From Candidatus Poribacteria bacterium (lineage in GTDB: Bacteria > Poribacteria > WGA-4E > GCA-2687025), in assembly GCA_018644665.1 (NCBI GenBank), contig JABGQA010000129.1, positions 1 through 47,193 of the forward strand: 47,193 nucleotides of DNA, written 5' to 3'. Shown one piece after another: positions 1-7,859 of the stretch. The notes below the pieces were generated by a model. That model had not been told where the DNA came from and did not search any database. It was given only the letters and a program-made list of their open reading frames with translations. The position numbers and the translations under genes were made by a program. Within the stretch, counting starts at the first letter, position 1. The number at the start of each line of letters is the position of its first letter.

Positions 1-50
1 CCCTTAACGGTTTTCGAGACCGTCCGTTTCAGCCACTCACGCATCTCTCC
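1..50 (-). tRNA. tRNA-Ser (anticodon CGA), 5' portion only
   Basis: Read on the minus strand from base 50, the sequence gives a class II serine tRNA: acceptor 5' arm GGAGAGA, the serine-type D-arm block GAGTGGCTGAA, and an anticodon arm ACGGT-CTCGAAA-ACCGT with CGA in the loop. The window edge removes the variable arm, T-arm and 3' acceptor. The 5' 14 bases (37-50) are also the last codons and stop of tadA on the same strand. Identity is confident; completeness cannot be judged. Confidence 0.9.
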
Positions 51-528
51 GCGATGTCGTATCGCGGTCACGACGGTCGGCGAAGAAGGCTTGCAGCAAG
101 CTGCGCGCCTCGTCCTCCAAGCACCCGCCGGCGGTCACAACGGAGCGATCAAGCGCACCGTCGGACAGCAGGCGATGACGCGACCTCACGGCGCCGGTCT
201 TCGGCTCGGCCACGCCGAACACAACGCGCTGCAACCGCGCCAACCAGATCGCGCCTGCGCACATGACGCAAGGCTCGACGGTGACGTAGAGCGTCGCGCC
301 GTCCAGATGCCAATGGCCGATGGCTTGCGCCGCCCGCCTAATGGCAACTACCTCGGCGTGCGCCGTCGGGTCGGCGTCGGCTTCGCACCGGTTAGATCCG
401 CTGCCGACGACCTCTCCGTCGAGCACGACGACCGCGCCTACCGGCACGTCGCCACGATCCGCGGCTAACGCCGCTTCACGCAACGCCTCGCGCATCCACC
501 GGGCGTCCAGTTCCGTCGGGTAAAACAC
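37..528 (-). CDS. tadA: tRNA-specific adenosine deaminase TadA
   Basis: Zinc-dependent deaminase that converts A34 to inosine in the anticodon of tRNA-Arg(ACG). The protein of 163 residues has the CDA-fold signature: His57-Ala-Glu59 (zinc ligand and catalytic Glu) and Pro86-Cys87-Val-Met-Cys90 (two zinc ligands), with the typical TadA start WMREALREAA...GDVPVGAVVV. I place the start at GTG 526-528 because GAGGA lies about 8 bases upstream and the protein then begins at the family's usual point; an ATG at 495 would cut into the first helix. It is the last protein gene of a minus-strand run (iolB-iolC-P-loop gene-tadA), and its TGA stop lies inside the following tRNA-Ser gene. Confidence 0.93.
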   Translation of the reverse strand: MFYPTELDARWMREALREAALAADRGDVPVGAVVVLDGEVVGSGSNRCEADADPTAHAEVVAIRRAAQAIGHWHLDGATLYVTVEPCVMCAGAIWLARLQRVVFGVAEPKTGAVRSRHRLLSDGALDRSVVTAGGCLEDEARSLLQAFFADRRDRDTTSRRDA

Positions 529-624
529 CGACCGATCCTCGCAGCCTGGCGGTCGAGCGAGAGCATACGTATGATAGGCGCGGCCCAAATCTGAGTCAAT
601 GCCAATGCGGGACGCCCCGAGGCG

Positions 625-1251
625 TCACCACCGCCAATGACGACGCATCCACAGGGCGATGCCACGCGCCGTATCGTCCTGGTGACGACCCGATGTGCTC
701 AGCACGTCCCACGTATGGCCGCCGGGGCGCGAACCCGTCATGAGCGACGCGTTCCAGTCGAGCTGCCGGGCGACGAACTCCGGCTCCGCCGAACCCCGCC
801 ACGCGGGGCGGTCGCGCAGTCGACGCTCCAGTTCGTCCGGGCCGCACGTCAGGGCGAGATAGTGGGTGTCCGAGAAGAACCGCATCCACGAGACGGACGC
901 ATAGTCGCCGGGGTCCCCGCCCCCGAACAGGACAACCGGCCGGCCGCTTTGTGCGATGTTGAAGCACAGCCAGACCCATGTCTCGCGGTACTCCTCCCAC
1001 CCATTCCCCGCGAACGGCTCGATGAGGAGGATGTCCGAGTCGAGGTACACGGCCGCCGGCGCCTCGTCGAGGGCGGTCAAGTCCTTGGCCATCGTCGACT
1101 TGCCTGCGCCACTCGCGCCGACGACGACGAAAAGCGGAAGCCGCAGGTAGGGCTGCTCGTACCCACATTCAGGGCAGGTGAGGATGGAATCAGCTGCGAC
1201 GGGCCCGTCCATCGCGCCGGAAGCTCCGCAGTCCGCGCAAACGCCGTACAT
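625..1251 (-). CDS. Zinc-ribbon P-loop nucleoside-kinase-like ATPase
   Basis: 208-residue protein of unknown substrate. Residues 5-29 form a rubredoxin/zinc-ribbon knuckle pair (Cys5-x2-Cys8 and Cys26-x2-Cys29), followed directly by a Walker A loop GASGAGKS at 45-52 in a beta-strand context (LFVVVGASGAGKST). The middle holds a putative Walker B strand (AVYLDSDILL), and Arg-rich segments (LERRLRDR) resemble the LID of small nucleotide kinases. There is no match to a named kinase that I recognise. It starts 11 bases after the stop of iolC and is co-directional with iolB, iolC and tadA, so probably cotranscribed. A broad-specificity nucleoside or phosphate-acceptor kinase is the likely class; the zinc ribbon might bind nucleic acid or only stabilise the fold. 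Confidence 0.7.
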   Translation of the reverse strand: MYGVCADCGASGAMDGPVAADSILTCPECGYEQPYLRLPLFVVVGASGAGKSTMAKDLTALDEAPAAVYLDSDILLIEPFAGNGWEEYRETWVWLCFNIAQSGRPVVLFGGGDPGDYASVSWMRFFSDTHYLALTCGPDELERRLRDRPAWRGSAEPEFVARQLDWNASLMTGSRPGGHTWDVLSTSGRHQDDTARGIALWMRRHWRW

Positions 1252-1262
1252 GCCGCCTCCCG

Positions 1263-2291
1263 CTATAGCCCGCCGCGCGCGTCCGCGAACGCCATCACCT
1301 CGTCATACGTCGGCATGAAGTTCGCGCAGCCGTGTTCGGTGACGACAATCGCCCCGCACGCGTTGCCCAAGCGGGCGGATCGGTACCAGTCCCACCCCTG
1401 CACATAGCCGTAGAGGAATCCGGCGCCGAAGGCGTCGCCAGCACCCAGGATGTTGGCGATCTCGACCGGGAATCCGGGCACATCGACACTCTCGCGGGCG
1501 CCATCGGCGGACACGGAGTGCACCCGTGCGCCCTCGGCGCCGCGCTTCTGCACGACCGCCGTCGGCCCAAGCTCCATTAGACGGGCGACGGACGCGTCCA
1601 CGTCACCCGAGACGGTGGCGTCCGACACCTGCGAATGCGCGACGCTGACCTGATCCGGGTCCATCAGGACCGCGGCGTTGATCTCGTCCTCGGTGCCTAG
1701 GGCGACATCCACCAACGGCAGCACCGACCGGATGGCCACGCCGAACGCGCGCGGGTCATGCCACTGGTCCGACCTGAAGTCTATGTCTAGCATGACCCGC
1801 GCGCCGGCCCGCTTCGCGCTCTCCGCGGCGAAGCACGTGCTGCTGCGACTCGGGTCACGGCTCAGGTTCGTGCCGGCGAACTGGAACACGCGGCAATCGG
1901 TCACGGGCGCGGCCAGCACATCGTCAATGGTGAGGGCGATGTCGGCGCAGTTGTCCCGGTAGAACACCAGGGGGAACTTGTCGGGCGGTTCGATGCCGAG
2001 CACAACGGCGCTCGTGCGGTTGTCGGTCTTGCGTGGGATGAACCGGGTCTCGACGCCCTCGGCTCGCAGGAACTCGAGGACGAAGTCGCCGACGGGGTCC
2101 TCGCCCAGCCCTGTAAGCAGAGCCGTGTTGAGACCCAACCGCCGGCCGCCGACGCTAATGTTCGTGGGTGATCCGCCGACATACGCGGCGAAGCTGCCGA
2201 TTTCGGGGAACGGGGCGCCCACGTCGTTGGCGTAAAGGTCGATGGACGACCGGCCCATGTGGCAACTGTCGTAAGTGGCGTCGGCTCGCAT
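1263..2291 (-). CDS. iolC: 5-dehydro-2-deoxygluconokinase IolC (PfkB family)
   Basis: Kinase that phosphorylates 5-dehydro-2-deoxy-D-gluconate in myo-inositol breakdown. The 342-residue protein shows the PfkB plan: an N-terminal glycine pair with substrate loop (GGSPTN, 39-44), the IolC-typical FPLVFYRDNCADIAL (106-120), and the C-terminal anion-hole signature GAGDAFGAG (283-291) with catalytic Asp286. The N-terminus MGRSSIDLYAND is characteristic of IolC rather than ribokinase or fructokinase. ATG at 2291 is preceded by GGGAAGGG about 5 bases away. It lies 29 bases after iolB. No iolA, iolD, iolE or iolG is in the window, so the rest of the pathway must be elsewhere, or the kinase may serve a related sugar. 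Confidence 0.88.
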   Translation of the reverse strand: MRADATYDSCHMGRSSIDLYANDVGAPFPEIGSFAAYVGGSPTNISVGGRRLGLNTALLTGLGEDPVGDFVLEFLRAEGVETRFIPRKTDNRTSAVVLGIEPPDKFPLVFYRDNCADIALTIDDVLAAPVTDCRVFQFAGTNLSRDPSRSSTCFAAESAKRAGARVMLDIDFRSDQWHDPRAFGVAIRSVLPLVDVALGTEDEINAAVLMDPDQVSVAHSQVSDATVSGDVDASVARLMELGPTAVVQKRGAEGARVHSVSADGARESVDVPGFPVEIANILGAGDAFGAGFLYGYVQGWDWYRSARLGNACGAIVVTEHGCANFMPTYDEVMAFADARGGL

Positions 2292-2320
2292 CGCGCCCTT
2301 CCCATCGCGTTGGCGCGGGT

Positions 2321-3217
2321 CTAGTAGAGCGGCACGCGCGGATCGACGGACGCGTACTCGTCCTTGACCCAGGAGTACCGCGGGTCGTCCTGGTTCGCCA
2401 GGCTCTGAGCGCTTCCCGCGAGGACGTTCAGGTAGTAGGTCATGTATCCCGGGGCGCTGACGACAGGGTGGTAGCCCTCCGGGACCAGCACGGCGGAGTT
2501 GTGCTCCGCCCGGACGAGGGCGTCGATCGGCGTGCCGGACTGGTGGAGCGGCGAGTGCTCATCGGTGTAGACGCGCTGGTAGGCGTAGCCTTCTGGCTTG
2601 TCGATGCGGTAGAAGTAGACCTCTTCGAGGTCCGCCTCAACAAGCTCCCCGTCATCGCCTTCGATGTGGACGTCGTGCTTGTGCGGCGGGTAGCTGCTCC
2701 AGTTGCCGCTTGGCGTGTACACCTCGACCAACACCAACCGGTGAACCGGTGAACCGGGCGGCAGCACGTCGTTTATCTGGCGACTGACGTTGTCCCCGCC
2801 GCGGACAGCCACGGCCACGTCCTCAGAGCGGATGCGCCAAGGGTCGTGGTCTTGGTCGGTTGGGACCCACGCGACGGCGAAGTCGCCGCCATCCTCCGCA
2901 GTCACGGTGAAATCGGTCCGGCGCGGGAGGTACACCGCGTCCGCTGCGGCAGCGAACACGTCCTCACGGCCGCCCACGCCAGTCCACTTCCCGCGCGTGG
3001 ACTCGACTGTGTACGTCCCGGTCAAGTTGACCACGACGAGTTCGTTCTCGCCGGTTGCGAAGGACCACTCGCCTCCCGTCGGCAGTCTGCGCGCCTCGAA
3101 TGAGATGTAGTCCCATCCCGCGTCGGCCGGCGTGACCGACAGAATCAGGCCCGTGCCGTCGGCGTCGGCGTCGGGTCTTGGGTGGACGAGCAGGTCGTCG
3201 GCCGTGTATGCGGGCAT
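2321..3217 (-). CDS. iolB: 5-deoxy-glucuronate isomerase IolB
   Basis: Bicupin isomerase that converts 5-deoxy-D-glucuronate to 5-dehydro-2-deoxy-D-gluconate, the substrate of IolC encoded just downstream. The 298-residue length suits the family. Recognisable blocks are the N-terminal GWDYISFEARRL, the cupin segment PPHKHD with a Glu-rich partner strand (metal ligands His and Glu), and the C-terminal EGYHPVVSAPGYMTYYLNVLAG. Adjacent iolB-iolC order supports the call. ATG 3215-3217; the upstream bases show no clear ribosome binding site. The gene begins only 67 bases after the end of the cytochrome b C-part gene on the same strand, so it could be read from the respiratory promoter or from an unseen local one. 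Confidence 0.88.
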   Translation of the reverse strand: MPAYTADDLLVHPRPDADADGTGLILSVTPADAGWDYISFEARRLPTGGEWSFATGENELVVVNLTGTYTVESTRGKWTGVGGREDVFAAAADAVYLPRRTDFTVTAEDGGDFAVAWVPTDQDHDPWRIRSEDVAVAVRGGDNVSRQINDVLPPGSPVHRLVLVEVYTPSGNWSSYPPHKHDVHIEGDDGELVEADLEEVYFYRIDKPEGYAYQRVYTDEHSPLHQSGTPIDALVRAEHNSAVLVPEGYHPVVSAPGYMTYYLNVLAGSAQSLANQDDPRYSWVKDEYASVDPRVPLY

Positions 3218-3283
3218 ACGTAGGTGGACTCTTAGGGTGGCGTGTGCCGTCAGTGGGTGGTCGAGAGCGGCTCGCCGCGACGC

Positions 3284-4639
3284 CTAGACGTTGAAGACGC
3301 CCGGGAGGACCCAGATGTACTTCACGGCGAGCGTCCAGCGCAACACCATCTTCGCCGGGACGCCGAACATCATGAGGAACAGCCCGGACACAATCGCGTA
3401 CCTGAGGAGCCCGAGGTCATTGACCTTGATCGTCAGCCAATTCGGCACGCCCTCCAGCAACACACCGCGCATCGTCCGCCAATTCTCCTCGCGACGCAGC
3501 CACAGCAGCGCGAGCAGACCAAACGCGAGGTTCAGGACGGCGCCCGTCGATACGCCAACGGTGACGAACCCGAACGTGAACCACGCCACGAGCCCGACCA
3601 ACGCGACGCCGAACAGGGCGCCGTTCACGGACGGCACCCGCAGGAACGCCAGCGCGGCTGCAGTCGGTAGCCGGAAGGAGATCGCGAAGAGATCAAGCAT
3701 GAGGCGCATCGGGTTCGGGGAGGACGGATTCGTGCCGACGACCGCGTCGATCGTCGCCAACTTGGCGCCCTCGCGCACCCTACCCGTATCGGGGTCGAGC
3801 ACCTCCTCGCGACGCCGGATCCGACGACCGAACAGGTAGCTGATGGGCCCCAGCCCCATGTACCCAAGGACAAGCGCCGCGCCGATGACCACGCCGATCG
3901 TGGCCTGCGAATCGAACGCCGCTACCGCCGACAGGCGCACCGTGTCCGCGACGCCCAGTAACGACATGATGGGCGAGATCACTCTAGCAGCGATGACGTT
4001 CGTCAGGTCCACGTTGTTGGCGACGACGATCTTGTGCGCGTCCCACGTTTCGAAGATGCCGAAGAAGTTCCATCCAGGACCACGCATGAACGTCCCGATG
4101 AATATCTGCGCGCACCAGAGGACGAAGAACCCAAAGAAGAACACGAACAGTGCGAACGGCCGCTCACGCACGGTGTAGTACCCGGATGACTTCGTGTTCG
4201 TGTCCACGTACGGGATCACGATCAGCCCGTTGATGATCATCATGGGCAGCACGACACCGGCGAACCACGGGTCGAAGTAGACGAGCATCTCCTGGAGGCC
4301 GAGGAAGTACCACGGCGCCTTGGAGGGGTTCGGCGTCTGGGAGGGGTTCGCGGGCTCCTCCAGCGGGGCGTCGAGCGTGATCGACCACACGGTAAGCAAG
4401 ACCATGACCAGGATGAGCGAGATGAACTCGATCCGCGTCAGATACGGCCAACAGTGGACCTTCTCGCCGGAGTCCTCGATGATCGGTTTGCCCGCAGCTT
4501 TGCGGCGGTCGTTGATGACCCCTTGCCACAAACCCCAGCCGGTGAAGAACGCGAGAAGGACGTACAGACCCAACACCGGCACGTTGTCAGGCTTGCTGAC
4601 GATGAGCCAGAGGTTGTTGAAGTCGATGTCTTGGAACAC
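3284..4639 (-). CDS. Cytochrome b C-terminal subunit with extra membrane domain
   Basis: Inner-membrane subunit of a quinol:acceptor oxidoreductase. Residues 1-60 give an extra first helix, 61-200 align with subunit IV of b6f (EPANPSQTP then the quinol-oxidation-site motif, then a helix ending VDTNTK...). The Qo motif reads KAPWY (107-111) instead of PEWY: Pro takes the Glu position, as in PPWY-type complexes. Residues about 200-451 are a further membrane domain of several hydrophobic helices with no CxxCH, so this is not the cytochrome c fusion found in Bacillus QcrC. I do not recognise that domain. It lies 30 bases after the cytochrome b N-part gene. No cytochrome c1 or c gene is nearby, so the electron acceptor is unknown. 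Confidence 0.85.
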   Translation of the reverse strand: MFQDIDFNNLWLIVSKPDNVPVLGLYVLLAFFTGWGLWQGVINDRRKAAGKPIIEDSGEKVHCWPYLTRIEFISLILVMVLLTVWSITLDAPLEEPANPSQTPNPSKAPWYFLGLQEMLVYFDPWFAGVVLPMMIINGLIVIPYVDTNTKSSGYYTVRERPFALFVFFFGFFVLWCAQIFIGTFMRGPGWNFFGIFETWDAHKIVVANNVDLTNVIAARVISPIMSLLGVADTVRLSAVAAFDSQATIGVVIGAALVLGYMGLGPISYLFGRRIRRREEVLDPDTGRVREGAKLATIDAVVGTNPSSPNPMRLMLDLFAISFRLPTAAALAFLRVPSVNGALFGVALVGLVAWFTFGFVTVGVSTGAVLNLAFGLLALLWLRREENWRTMRGVLLEGVPNWLTIKVNDLGLLRYAIVSGLFLMMFGVPAKMVLRWTLAVKYIWVLPGVFNV

Positions 4640-4669
4640 TCACACAGTCCTGTGTAACCGGCGGCGCGC

Positions 4670-5437
4670 CTACATGGGGCCCGAGATGCCGCCGTCCTTG
4701 CGCACGCGCCAGAAGTGCAACGCCATCAGCACGGACGCGATGAGAGGCACGAAGATGCAATGCAGCACGTAGAAGCGGATAAGAGCGGTCGGGCCGACGA
4801 TCGTGCCACCGAGCAGCGCGAACCGAACGTCGTTGGCAGCGGTGATGAACTGCGGCGTTATCGGACCCTCGGCGCCGATACCCGGGTGCGCCTTCGCCAT
4901 CGTCGTGCCTACCGTCACGGCCCAGAATGCGAGCTGGTCCCATGGCAGCAGGTAGCCCGTGAAACTCAGGAACAGCGTGATCACCAACAGCACCACGCCG
5001 ACCGCCCAGTTGAACTCACGCGGCTTCTTATATGAGCCGGTCATGAAGACCCTGAGCATATGTAGCCAGATGGCGATCACCATGCCGTGGGCGCCCCAGC
5101 GATGCATGTTCCGCATGAGCATGCCGAACGGCACGTCGAACTGCAGCGACTTGATGTCGTTGTAGGCGTATTCCACCGCCGGCCGGTAGTAGAACATCAG
5201 CAGGACGCCGGTGATCGTACACACGAGGAACATGAGGAACGTGATTCCCCCCATGCACCACGTGAACCGGACCTTGGTCGCGTGGCGGGCGACACGGACG
5301 GGGTGGAGATGTAGGAAGACGTTGTTCAGGATCTGGAGCGAGCGATTCCGCGGAGTGTCTCGGTAGTCGTGCCGGAACATCGACTTCCAGACCTGCGACC
5401 GCGTTACCGAGTCCTTGAAATCATCCCAGAACGGCAT
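4670..5437 (-). CDS. Cytochrome b (b6-type N-terminal subunit)
   Basis: Four-helix dihaem subunit of the quinol oxidoreductase. Haem ligands are His112/His126 and His226/His241; the second pair is 15 apart as in cytochrome b6, not 14 as in mitochondrial cytochrome b. The block CMGGIT (61-66) matches cytochrome b6, where that Cys (Cys35) binds the extra haem ci, so Cys61 probably carries haem ci here. Other matches to b6 are YYRP, KKPREFNWAVGVVL, GYLLPWDQLAFWAV and the C-terminus ISGPM. The length of 255 is a little above b6 because of a 55-residue N-terminal extension. It sits between the Rieske gene and the C-terminal subunit gene on one strand. Family knowledge suggests menaquinol as donor; that is inferred. 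Confidence 0.92.
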   Translation of the reverse strand: MPFWDDFKDSVTRSQVWKSMFRHDYRDTPRNRSLQILNNVFLHLHPVRVARHATKVRFTWCMGGITFLMFLVCTITGVLLMFYYRPAVEYAYNDIKSLQFDVPFGMLMRNMHRWGAHGMVIAIWLHMLRVFMTGSYKKPREFNWAVGVVLLVITLFLSFTGYLLPWDQLAFWAVTVGTTMAKAHPGIGAEGPITPQFITAANDVRFALLGGTIVGPTALIRFYVLHCIFVPLIASVLMALHFWRVRKDGGISGPM

Positions 5438-5494
5438 GTAACTCCCTCTTTGCCCCCAGAATCCTGTTCCGCGTTAGCATCGACTATACATGGC

Positions 5495-6019
5495 TCAGAC
5501 TATTGGGCGTGATGTCTCTATCAGACAGTCGTTCTTCGCCCACTGCCCCTTCTCCCATCGGAAGCGTTGGGCCTTGTCGATGACGATCTGGCCGTCGGCC
5601 TCGGTGACGCCCACCTTTTCCAGAGGGCGCGGCGCCGGGCCTTCGAAGTGTACGCCGTACGGGTAGAAGCCACTGCCGTGGCACGGGCACTTGAACTTCG
5701 CCTCGTTCTCGAGCCAGCGGGGAGTGCATCCGAGGTGCGTGCACTGCGCAAAGAACGCATAGATCCCGTGCTTGCCTGTCGTGGGATCGTCTCCGTGCAC
5801 GATCCACACGCGTTCGTCGGCCTTGAACGTCTCGTAGACGCGGATCGCGCCCGTGGGATCGGGCGGGTAGTTGCCGCGCGGCCCCGCCTTGAAGCGAGTT
5901 GGCGGCTCGTATAGAACCCGTGGGAACAGGAACCGCACCAGCATGAACACGCTCGTCCCGAAGATGCCTCCAAGCGTGCCGAGCCAGCCGACGTACTTGA
6001 AGAACTTCCGGCGTTCCAT
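5495..6019 (-). CDS. Rieske iron-sulfur subunit of quinol oxidoreductase
   Basis: Membrane-anchored [2Fe-2S] protein that takes electrons from quinol at the Qo site. One N-terminal helix (about 8-34, after basic ERRKFFKYV) anchors it. The cluster motifs are Cys93-Thr-His95-Leu-Gly-Cys98 and Cys111-Pro-Cys113-His114-Gly-Ser: Cys93, His95, Cys111 and His114 bind iron, Cys98 and Cys113 form the usual disulfide. The length of 174 is normal. The twin-Arg pair at positions 3-4 (ERRKFFKYVGW) suggests Tat export, common for this family. ATG at 6019 has CCGGAG 8 bases upstream. It is the first gene of the three-gene respiratory operon, with a promoter at 6123-6152. Confidence 0.95.
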   Translation of the reverse strand: MERRKFFKYVGWLGTLGGIFGTSVFMLVRFLFPRVLYEPPTRFKAGPRGNYPPDPTGAIRVYETFKADERVWIVHGDDPTTGKHGIYAFFAQCTHLGCTPRWLENEAKFKCPCHGSGFYPYGVHFEGPAPRPLEKVGVTEADGQIVIDKAQRFRWEKGQWAKNDCLIETSRPIV

Positions 6020-6122
6020 CCTGTGCTCCGGATGACGTGCTACGGCCGTCTAAAGAAGGGGGCCGCGGGCCGCTACGCTGCTGCCCGTCGGTGGCGTCAC
6101 CAGGGAGCCATGCGCGACCCGT

Positions 6123-6152
6123 ATTGTGTCATGGCCCCCGAAAACCTGTCAA
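6123..6152 (-). promoter_or_regulatory. Promoter of the Rieske/cytochrome b operon
   Basis: On the minus strand a perfect TTGACA (6147-6152) and CACAAT (6123-6128) are separated by 18 bases, a good sigma-70-type pair. Transcription would start near 6116 and give a leader of about 97 bases before the Rieske ATG at 6019. Confidence 0.6.
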
Positions 6153-6369
6153 GCGGTTTCCCGGCTCGATCGCCGCTCCAACCGCAACTCGATCTGCACT
6201 ACGCCGGGGTACCCGGCGGGAGAGGCGACGCCGGCCTCGCGATGTGGCGCGCAGAGCCGCGACTACGCGCGCCGCGCCCCTCTGTCACCTCGACGTGCCG
6301 AGCCCGGCGGGCCGACTCCGACACGTCTCGACCGAGTCGGCCCGGCCGGCCTCTCGAATATGCGTTCCG
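6153..6369. other. Divergent intergenic region with an 11-bp inverted repeat
   Basis: This is the middle of a 409-base gap between the Rieske gene and fmdB. I see no credible gene. It contains a perfect inverted repeat with 11-base arms, CGGGCCGACTC at 6308-6318 and GAGTCGGCCCG at 6334-6344, around a 15-base loop. The repeat ends about 25 bases before the fmdB -10 element. There is no T-run after it on either strand, so an operator is as likely as a terminator. Confidence 0.5.
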
Positions 6370-6378
6370 TGCTATCAT
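6370..6378 (+). promoter_or_regulatory. Extended -10 promoter element of fmdB
   Basis: TGC-TATCAT fits the extended -10 pattern TGn-TATAAT. No good -35 hexamer is seen 17 bases upstream, which is usual for extended -10 promoters. The expected start is near 6385, about 44 bases before the fmdB ATG. Confidence 0.4.
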
Positions 6379-6428
6379 TGCGCGCGGTATCCAGTGCGCG
6401 GCGGCGCCACAGCCGTCAGGAGGGACGT

Positions 6429-6755
6429 ATGCCGACATACGAATACAAGTGCAACCATTGCGGCGTCGGGTTCGAGCGCTTCCAAAGCATCAAGGCGCAG
6501 CCGGTGAAAGACTGCCCCGAGTGCGAAGAGAAGGGCACGGTCTCACGCCTCATTAGCGGCGGCGCGGGGCTAATCTTCCGCGGTGACGGGTTCTACATCA
6601 CCGACCATAGAAGTGATTCCTACAAGGCGGGCGCCAAGGCCGACTCCAAGCCCTCCGGCGACTCCAAGTCGGACTCCTCGTCGAAGTCGGACACGCCGTC
6701 ATCCTCGAAGTCCGATAGTGCGTCGTCGACATCCTCTTCCGCCGGATCAGACTAG
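6429..6755 (+). CDS. FmdB-family zinc-ribbon protein with Ser/Lys/Asp tail
   Basis: Small putative regulator of the FmdB family (CxxC_CxxC_SSSS). Residues 1-40 are the family domain: MPTYEYKC with Cys8-x2-Cys11 and Cys29-x2-Cys32 forming one zinc ribbon. Residues 41-60 contain the family motif SGGAGLIFRGDGFYITD. From residue 62 the chain is low-complexity, rich in Ser, Lys and Asp (108 residues in total). The start ATG 6429 follows AGGAGGG at 6 bases. The precise role is not established in this family, though some members are linked to amidase gene regulation. It is transcribed toward the oxidoreductase gene 42 bases downstream. Confidence 0.88.
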   Translation: MPTYEYKCNHCGVGFERFQSIKAQPVKDCPECEEKGTVSRLISGGAGLIFRGDGFYITDHRSDSYKAGAKADSKPSGDSKSDSSSKSDTPSSSKSDSASSTSSSAGSD

Positions 6756-6797
6756 TCACCGGCCCGGCGTACCCAACCGAGGGATCGAGACCAACCC

Positions 6798-7835
6798 ATG
6801 GTCAATGTTGCAGTCGTCGGATACGGATTCGCAGGCAAGTCGTTCCACTCGTACCTGGTCGGGCTCGAGGAGCGGATGACGCTCCACACGATCTCGACAC
6901 GCAACCCCGAACGCCAGGCGCGCGCGCGGGAGGACCACCCGGGGGTCAACGTCGTCGGGTCGCTTGATGGCGTTCTCGCTGACGACGACATCGACCTGGT
7001 AGTCCTTGCGACTCCGCACAACACGCATCGCGACCTTGCCGTCGCGGCAATGGACGCTGGCAAGCCGGTCGTATCGGACAAAATCGTCGCGATGAACGCC
7101 CCCGAGACCGTCGAGATGGCGGAGGCCGCCGAGCGGAACGGCGTCCTGTTCTCCGTGTTCCATAACCGACGATGGGACTGGGACTTCCTCACGGTCAAGA
7201 AGGCCATCGAGGACGGCTACGTCGGCGAGCCGTACCTGTACGAGTCGGCGATCATGCGGTACGGCGGGCCAGGCGGTTGGCGGGGCGTGAAGTCCGAGAG
7301 CGGCGGCATCCTGTACGACTGGGGCGCGCACCTCGTTGACCAGGCGCTTACATTGGTGCCCTCGAAGGTCGCCAGCGTCTTCTGCCAGATCCAGTATCGC
7401 AAGTGGGAAGTCGACATCGGCAGCTACGTGTGCGTGAACTTGAACTTCGAGAACGGCGCCGTCTACCGCGTCGAGGTAGGCAACCTATCCATGTACCAGC
7501 GGCCGCGGTTCCACGTACTGGGTGACGCGGGCGCGCTCGTCAAGACGGGGATCGACCCGCAGGAGCCGTACATGAAGGACGGCCGCATCGACGATGCGGA
7601 GGAGGACGCCGCTGACCACGCCCGCATCTGGACCGAGCGCGACGGAGCGCGCGAGGAACTCGTGATCGAGAGCGTGCGAGGCTCCTGGCGCGGATACTAC
7701 CGCAACGTCGCGGCCGCGCTCCTCGACGGAGTCGATCTTGCGGTAACACCGAAGCAGATGGTCCGCCTGATGCGCGTTTACGACGCCGCCATGACATCGG
7801 CGGAATACGGCGTCGCCGTGCCGTTGGGAATCTAG
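6798..7835 (+). CDS. Gfo/Idh/MocA family NAD(P)-dependent oxidoreductase
   Basis: 345-residue two-domain oxidoreductase. The N-terminal Rossmann fold begins VAVVGYGFAGKSFH (glycine-rich nucleotide loop at about 8-13) and continues through the strand VVLATPHNTH. The usual EKP catalytic/cofactor motif is altered to SDKIV, keeping the Lys. The C-terminal domain has the active-site block GGILYDWGAHLVDQ with His. Such enzymes act on sugars, inositols or their derivatives; the substrate cannot be read from sequence. The start ATG 6798 lies 42 bases after fmdB. A second member of the family is encoded at 28948-30123. Inositol genes lie 3.6 kb away, which makes an inositol-related substrate possible but unproven. 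Confidence 0.87.
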   Translation: MVNVAVVGYGFAGKSFHSYLVGLEERMTLHTISTRNPERQARAREDHPGVNVVGSLDGVLADDDIDLVVLATPHNTHRDLAVAAMDAGKPVVSDKIVAMNAPETVEMAEAAERNGVLFSVFHNRRWDWDFLTVKKAIEDGYVGEPYLYESAIMRYGGPGGWRGVKSESGGILYDWGAHLVDQALTLVPSKVASVFCQIQYRKWEVDIGSYVCVNLNFENGAVYRVEVGNLSMYQRPRFHVLGDAGALVKTGIDPQEPYMKDGRIDDAEEDAADHARIWTERDGAREELVIESVRGSWRGYYRNVAAALLDGVDLAVTPKQMVRLMRVYDAAMTSAEYGVAVPLGI

Positions 7836-7859
7836 CGCCGCAGGCGCCCGCGGTCGCGC

